A model generated the notes under the pieces. It had not been told where the DNA came from and did no database searches. It worked only from the letters and a program-made list of their open reading frames with translations. DNA of 9,160 nucleotides from Nitrospiraceae bacterium (GTDB lineage: Bacteria > Nitrospirota > Thermodesulfovibrionia > Thermodesulfovibrionales > UBA1546), in the NCBI GenBank assembly GCA_003535475.1, contig DOHC01000153.1, forward strand, positions 1 through 9,160. The letters are read 5' to 3'. Positions within the stretch are counted from its first letter, which is position 1. Every line of letters starts with the position of its first letter. Made by a program: the position numbers and the translations under genes. Below are positions 5,651 through 9,160 of this stretch, piece by piece.

Positions 5651-6378
5651 CTGAGATAAACATTTTAATCCCTGTTGTTGCGGCATTCTTATCGGCGTCG
5701 CTTACGCTCATGACAGGGTTCGGCCTGGCGACTATTTTAACTCCAATCTTTCTCATATTCTATGACGTGAAGATTGCCATTTTGATAGTTGCTGTAGTGC
5801 ATCTGATGAATAATCTTTTAAAGGTCTCTCTGTTCGGCAGCCATATTAGCATAGGCATACTAAAACGGTTTGGCCTTTTAACACTTGTAGGGGCTCTCAT
5901 CGGAGCATTTTTACAGGGCAGGATGGATTCATCGATAGTAAAAGTCCTGCTCGGTGTATCACTTATATTCTTAGGCTTGAAGGAGGCAGTGGGATTTGGA
6001 GAAAAGCTGAGACTCCCTCAAAAGATAGATTTTATCGGAGGCTTTCTTTCAGGGATTTTAGGAGGGTTCGTCGGTAATCAGGGAGCGATAAGAAGCGCAT
6101 ATCTGCTCAATTACAATATCCCGAAAGAGACCTTTGTAGCCACAGCAGCGATAATAGCATCTGTTGTGGATGTGACAAGGATACCTGTTTATATATTTAA
6201 CAACAAAGATGTGCTTACTGATAATGCAATCCTCTTGCTTATAACAACTGCATCGGCATTTGCAGGGACATTTGCAGGTAAAATTTTCTTAAAGAAAATA
6301 TCTCTCAAGACTTTCAAAATCTATGTAGCCGCGACCATAGTGATAATCGGAGCGCTTCTGACATTCAGGATTATCTGA
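5647..6378 (+). CDS. TauE/SafE-family membrane permease (probable anion exporter)
   Basis: The 243-residue protein has about seven to eight hydrophobic segments in two related halves. The first half contains LMTGFGLATILTPIFLIFYD (21-40). The second has GGFLSGILGGFVGNQGAIRS (131-150) followed by AYLLNYNIPKETFVATAAII, the part most typical of the TauE/SafE (DUF81) family. Members move sulfite, sulfoacetate or other organosulfur anions, but the substrate here cannot be read from sequence. The start ATG overlaps the padR stop, and GAGGAGGT at 5633-5640 is an excellent ribosome site 6 nt upstream, so it should be made more strongly than PadR itself. Its pairing with PadR and the divergent chrA suggests export of chromate-, sulfate- or sulfite-like anions. 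Confidence 0.88.
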   Translation: MTEINILIPVVAAFLSASLTLMTGFGLATILTPIFLIFYDVKIAILIVAVVHLMNNLLKVSLFGSHISIGILKRFGLLTLVGALIGAFLQGRMDSSIVKVLLGVSLIFLGLKEAVGFGEKLRLPQKIDFIGGFLSGILGGFVGNQGAIRSAYLLNYNIPKETFVATAAIIASVVDVTRIPVYIFNNKDVLTDNAILLLITTASAFAGTFAGKIFLKKISLKTFKIYVAATIVIIGALLTFRII

Positions 6379-6403
6379 AGCAAAAACCGAATTCTTCTCT
6401 GTA

Positions 6404-6409
6404 TATAAT
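6404..6409 (+). promoter_or_regulatory. Possible -10 element for the haem sensor kinase gene
   Basis: A perfect TATAAT lies in the 63-bp gap after the permease gene, 32 bp before the kinase ATG. No good -35 box sits 16-18 bp upstream. There is also no hairpin terminator in this gap, so readthrough from padR-tauE is possible. Confidence 0.3.
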
Positions 6410-6441
6410 ACTATTCTCTTTTTGTTATCATATAGGCGGCA

Positions 6442-8469
6442 ATGAAGAGTTATTTATTAATAATCGGAACTCTGATTGTAGTAATTTCCGCGCTTATTAC
6501 CTTAAATGTCTTTTTCCAGCAGTCCCTCCAGACAGAGATGGCAGAGCAGTTTAATAGTCAGCAGCTCCTGCTCTCAAGGTCAATAGCTGAACATATAAAA
6601 TCATATCTCCAATCCTCAAAAGAGGATATACTCCTTATTTCAACTATGCTTTCCAATGGAGACATTAAAGGCAGGGCGACTATTGAATCAGTGATACGCG
6701 GTTTCTCAAAAAAAGATGCGGCTACAAAGTATGGCATTATTGATGCAAAAGGCGGCATAGTCTTTTTTGAAGGCAGCAGAAATTTATTAAAACCTGTTGC
6801 GCCACAGTTGTTTGAACACGCAAAAAGGGTAAAAGCCACCAAGGCTTTTGTAGTAGAAACTAATTCTGCTATATACACCCTGTCACCGATATACGAACAG
6901 AAAAAATTAAAAGAGATAATTTTCCTTTCAGTCAGAGTTCAGGATATAGCAGATAAATTCGTGAGCAATATAAAATCAGGAAGCAGGGGAAATGCGTGGA
7001 TGATGGACAAAGATGGAACCCTCCTCTACCACCCAACGCAGCCAGGAATGGTTGGAGGTAATATATATAAAGAATCGGATACCGTCTGCTTTAAATGCCA
7101 CATGAGCTTTGACCTTGAAAAAAGAATAATAGAGGGCAAGGCAAGCAATTACGGCAGACATATTGCTCCGTCAGGTGAGAACAAGATAATCGCTTTCTCC
7201 GCTATTGATATAGACAAACTGTCATGGATAATTGCTGTGTCTGCCCCTTATTCTGAAGTGACCCATGCAACCAAACAGAGCATGAAACTTTATTCCTATC
7301 TCATAATCTCCATTTTTATAACAACGAGTATTGTCTCAGCGATGCTAATTGTTTTCAATAAAAAAAGAATAAAAGCAGAAGAGGTTTCAAAACGCAAAGA
7401 AGAACTTGAAAGATACGCTGCCGAGCTTGAAGAAAGGGTGACCGAAAGGACTGCCGAGCTTGCGGGCGAAAAGGAAAAACTCAATACTGTTGTCAATGCT
7501 ATTGGCGGCGGTATTATGCTCATAGACAGTCATGGGAAAATACAGTGGGCGAACCAGAAGAGCAAGGAAATAATCGGTCGTGAGGTGACGGGACTCTTAT
7601 GCGAAGATTTATGGGCGGACTGCTCTATTTTGTCGGATATGAAGGTCGGTGATATCAATACTTCTATAATGTCTAACCTCTTCGGCCAGAAAGACAGGTA
7701 TTTTCAGGTTACTAATGCTCCGGTTAAAGGGATAAACGGAGAGATACACGGGAACATCAGGCTCATACAGGATGTCACCGAAATGAAAAAGATGGAAGAG
7801 CAGATAATAAACTCTGAAAAACTTGCATCCATCGGCAGGCTTGCAGCAGGCATTGCGCATGAAATAGGCAATCCCCTCACATCTGTCTTTTCATTTATTC
7901 AGATACTCAGGGAGATGGAGGATGACAAATTCAAAAAAGAAAGCCTTGATACGATTTATTTTCACATTAACAGGATTTCAGAAATCCTGAAACAGCTTTC
8001 AGGCTTTTCAAGAATGCCTGCCGGAGAGGCAAGCGAATGCCGGATAAACGATATTATAGAAACCTCTCTTAATCTCATCCAATACGACAAGAAGGCGAAA
8101 AACGTATCTATCGTAAAAGAACTTTCGCCGTCTCTGCCAGAGGTAGTCTGCAGCGGCAACCAGCTTTCACAGGTATTTGTTAATCTGATATTAAACGCTA
8201 TTGACGCCATGCCTGACGGAGGCTCCCTTACTATAAAAAGCATGACAAGAGGCAGCGATATCGTTATCCGGTTTGAGGATACAGGAGTTGGCATTCCCAA
8301 AGAAGATTTAACGAGAATATTTGATCCGTTTTACACAACAAAAGAAAAAGGCACAGGTTTAGGGCTCGCAGTAAGCTATGACATAATAAAAAAGATGAAC
8401 GGCGCGTTAAGCATTGAAAGCGAGCTTGGCAAAGGGAGTGTGTTTACGATAACAATGCCATATAAGTAA
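6442..8469 (+). CDS. Sensor histidine kinase with extracytoplasmic haem-c Cache-like domain and PAS domain
   Basis: This 675-residue protein starts with TM1 (about 4-25). A roughly 255-residue extracytoplasmic region follows, with a double-Cache-like layout: YGIIDAKGGIVFFEG near 97-111 and NAWMMDKDGTLLYHPTQPG near 184-202. A CFKCH haem-c motif is at 216-220. TM2 is about 284-305. A coiled coil (about 312-348) leads to a PAS domain (about 346-448). HisKA has His473 in IAHEIGNPLT. The HATPase has N581/N585, DTGVGIP (613-619), FDPFYTTK (627-634) and GTGLGLA (637-643). All kinase residues are intact. A covalently bound haem outside the membrane suggests sensing of redox state, oxygen, NO or an electron carrier; the ligand is inference. 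The ribosome site is weak (AGG at 6434-6436). An NtrC-type regulator follows 33 bp later and is the natural partner. Confidence 0.9.
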   Translation: MKSYLLIIGTLIVVISALITLNVFFQQSLQTEMAEQFNSQQLLLSRSIAEHIKSYLQSSKEDILLISTMLSNGDIKGRATIESVIRGFSKKDAATKYGIIDAKGGIVFFEGSRNLLKPVAPQLFEHAKRVKATKAFVVETNSAIYTLSPIYEQKKLKEIIFLSVRVQDIADKFVSNIKSGSRGNAWMMDKDGTLLYHPTQPGMVGGNIYKESDTVCFKCHMSFDLEKRIIEGKASNYGRHIAPSGENKIIAFSAIDIDKLSWIIAVSAPYSEVTHATKQSMKLYSYLIISIFITTSIVSAMLIVFNKKRIKAEEVSKRKEELERYAAELEERVTERTAELAGEKEKLNTVVNAIGGGIMLIDSHGKIQWANQKSKEIIGREVTGLLCEDLWADCSILSDMKVGDINTSIMSNLFGQKDRYFQVTNAPVKGINGEIHGNIRLIQDVTEMKKMEEQIINSEKLASIGRLAAGIAHEIGNPLTSVFSFIQILREMEDDKFKKESLDTIYFHINRISEILKQLSGFSRMPAGEASECRINDIIETSLNLIQYDKKAKNVSIVKELSPSLPEVVCSGNQLSQVFVNLILNAIDAMPDGGSLTIKSMTRGSDIVIRFEDTGVGIPKEDLTRIFDPFYTTKEKGTGLGLAVSYDIIKKMNGALSIESELGKGSVFTITMPYK

Positions 8470-8502
8470 AGTGCAAAATTTAAAATTAAAAGTTAAAAAT
8501 TT
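8470..8502. repeat. AT-rich spacer with repeated TTAAAA units
   Basis: The 33-bp spacer is nearly all A/T and carries three TTAAAA words (8480-8485, 8486-8491 region and 8493-8498) framed by AAATTT at both ends. It gives no Shine-Dalgarno for the next gene. Spacers of this style recur in some environmental genomes, which I recall only qualitatively. It may be a small dispersed repeat or simple low-complexity DNA. Confidence 0.3.
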
Positions 8503-9160
8503 ATGAAACCGAAAATTCTTATAGTAGACGATGAGCCTGATATATGCAGGGCGCTTGAATTCCTGCTGAAGAGGGAAGAATATAACGTCAGTTCTATTCA
8601 TAGCGGTGAAGATGCCATAGATAAACTGAATAAAGAAAGCTTTGATATAGTGCTTACAGACCTGAAGATGGGGAAGGTTGATGGAATGACAGTGCTTGAA
8701 AAGGCAACGGAGATAAGCCCTGACACGACGGTAATTATGATGACTGCATTTGCCTCTGTTGAATCTGCGGTGGAGGCTATGAAGAGAGGCGCTGCTGATT
8801 ACATTGTAAAACCCTTCCTCAATGAAGAGATAAAACTTACGATAAAGAAGGTTATTGAACGGAAGAAACTTATAGCCGAAAATATCGCCCTCAAACAACA
8901 GATAAGCCAACATATAGCTTGTAAAGATTTCGTTGCAAACTCTGAGTCAATGCTGAGAATTGTTGAGACTCTTGAGAAAGTGGTGCCTACAAAAAGCAAT
9001 CTGCTTCTTTTGGGCGAGAGCGGAACAGGGAAAGGCCTCCTTGCAGAACTCATACACTGCAACAGTCCGCGGCGCGACAAGCCGTTTATTTCTATAAACT
9101 GCTCTGCTATTCCAGAGGGACTTCTGGAATCAGAGCTTTTTGGTTATAAACGGGGGGCGT
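8503..9160 (+). CDS. NtrC-family sigma-54 response regulator (partial, runs off window end)
   Basis: The 219 visible residues begin MKPKILIVDDEPDICRALEF. The receiver domain is complete: acidic residues D9/D10/E11, phospho-acceptor D53 in LTDLKM, T81 and K103 in VKPF. A linker (about 115-143) leads into the sigma-54 AAA+ domain: FVANSESMLRI (143-153), Walker A GESGTGKG (171-178), FISINCSAIPEGLLESELFG (195-214) and then KRGA, the start of the GAFTGA loop, where the window ends. Two small oddities are G56-K57 in place of the common MP-x after the phospho-site, and G178 where many members have E after GTGK. Neither should abolish function. ATG 8503 is the first good start; the GTG at 8471 is out of frame. 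No ribosome site is visible. It follows the haem sensor kinase and is its likely partner; targets would be sigma-54 promoters outside this window. Confidence 0.92.
   Translation, partial: MKPKILIVDDEPDICRALEFLLKREEYNVSSIHSGEDAIDKLNKESFDIVLTDLKMGKVDGMTVLEKATEISPDTTVIMMTAFASVESAVEAMKRGAADYIVKPFLNEEIKLTIKKVIERKKLIAENIALKQQISQHIACKDFVANSESMLRIVETLEKVVPTKSNLLLLGESGTGKGLLAELIHCNSPRRDKPFISINCSAIPEGLLESELFGYKRGA

Noticed and set aside
8407..9080. Minus-strand open frames over the end of the second kinase and the NtrC-type gene
   Set aside because: They overlap the receiver and AAA+ coding sequence, whose motifs are unmistakable on the plus strand.

Overview
The window is an ordinary, gene-dense bacterial chromosome stretch of moderate to low GC. 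It has short intergenic gaps and ATGA-type overlaps, and it carries several membrane sensors and c-type haem proteins. NtrC-like signalling, an ethylbenzene-dehydrogenase-type haem-binding cytochrome, a haem-c sensor kinase and a REP-like palindromic repeat of the 'gtcat-cccga' kind together suggest an anaerobic or metal/sulfur-metabolising bacterium such as a member of Nitrospirota or a deltaproteobacterial lineage. This assignment is inference from style and gene content; there is no rRNA or marker gene here.

Layout. Positions 1-67 hold two REP-like palindromes in inverted orientation. Positions 178-1623 form one continuous reading frame for a predicted 7-TM sensor histidine kinase, broken by a single in-frame TAG at 421-423. 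It overlaps by 4 nt a response regulator (1620-2273) with an uncommon winged-helix output domain. A 208-bp gap with two TGTC...GACA dyads and a weak promoter precedes a secreted cytochrome (2482-3777) with one CxxCH and one CxxxCH motif. A strong 20-bp-stem terminator (3805-3854) separates it from a minus-strand pair: a chromate transporter (chrA-like) followed by a 65-residue Fis-like protein. Divergent from chrA is a PadR regulator overlapping a TauE/SafE-family permease (5354-6378). The right end encodes a second sensor kinase with an extracytoplasmic Cache-like domain carrying a c-type haem motif (6442-8469), then an NtrC-type sigma-54 response regulator cut by the window end (8503-9160).

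How the parts fit. There are two separate two-component systems whose kinase cores resemble each other. The first sits directly upstream of the cytochrome gene and may control it. The second looks like a redox- or gas-responsive haem sensor acting on sigma-54 promoters beyond the window. Between them, the divergent chrA/padR-tauE block looks like a small oxyanion-efflux module in which PadR is the likely local repressor. The most unusual observations are the amber codon inside the 7-TM kinase, the haem-c motif inside the second kinase's sensor domain, and the REC-winged-helix regulator. I see no phage, IS, CRISPR or tRNA features and no clearly new multi-gene system.
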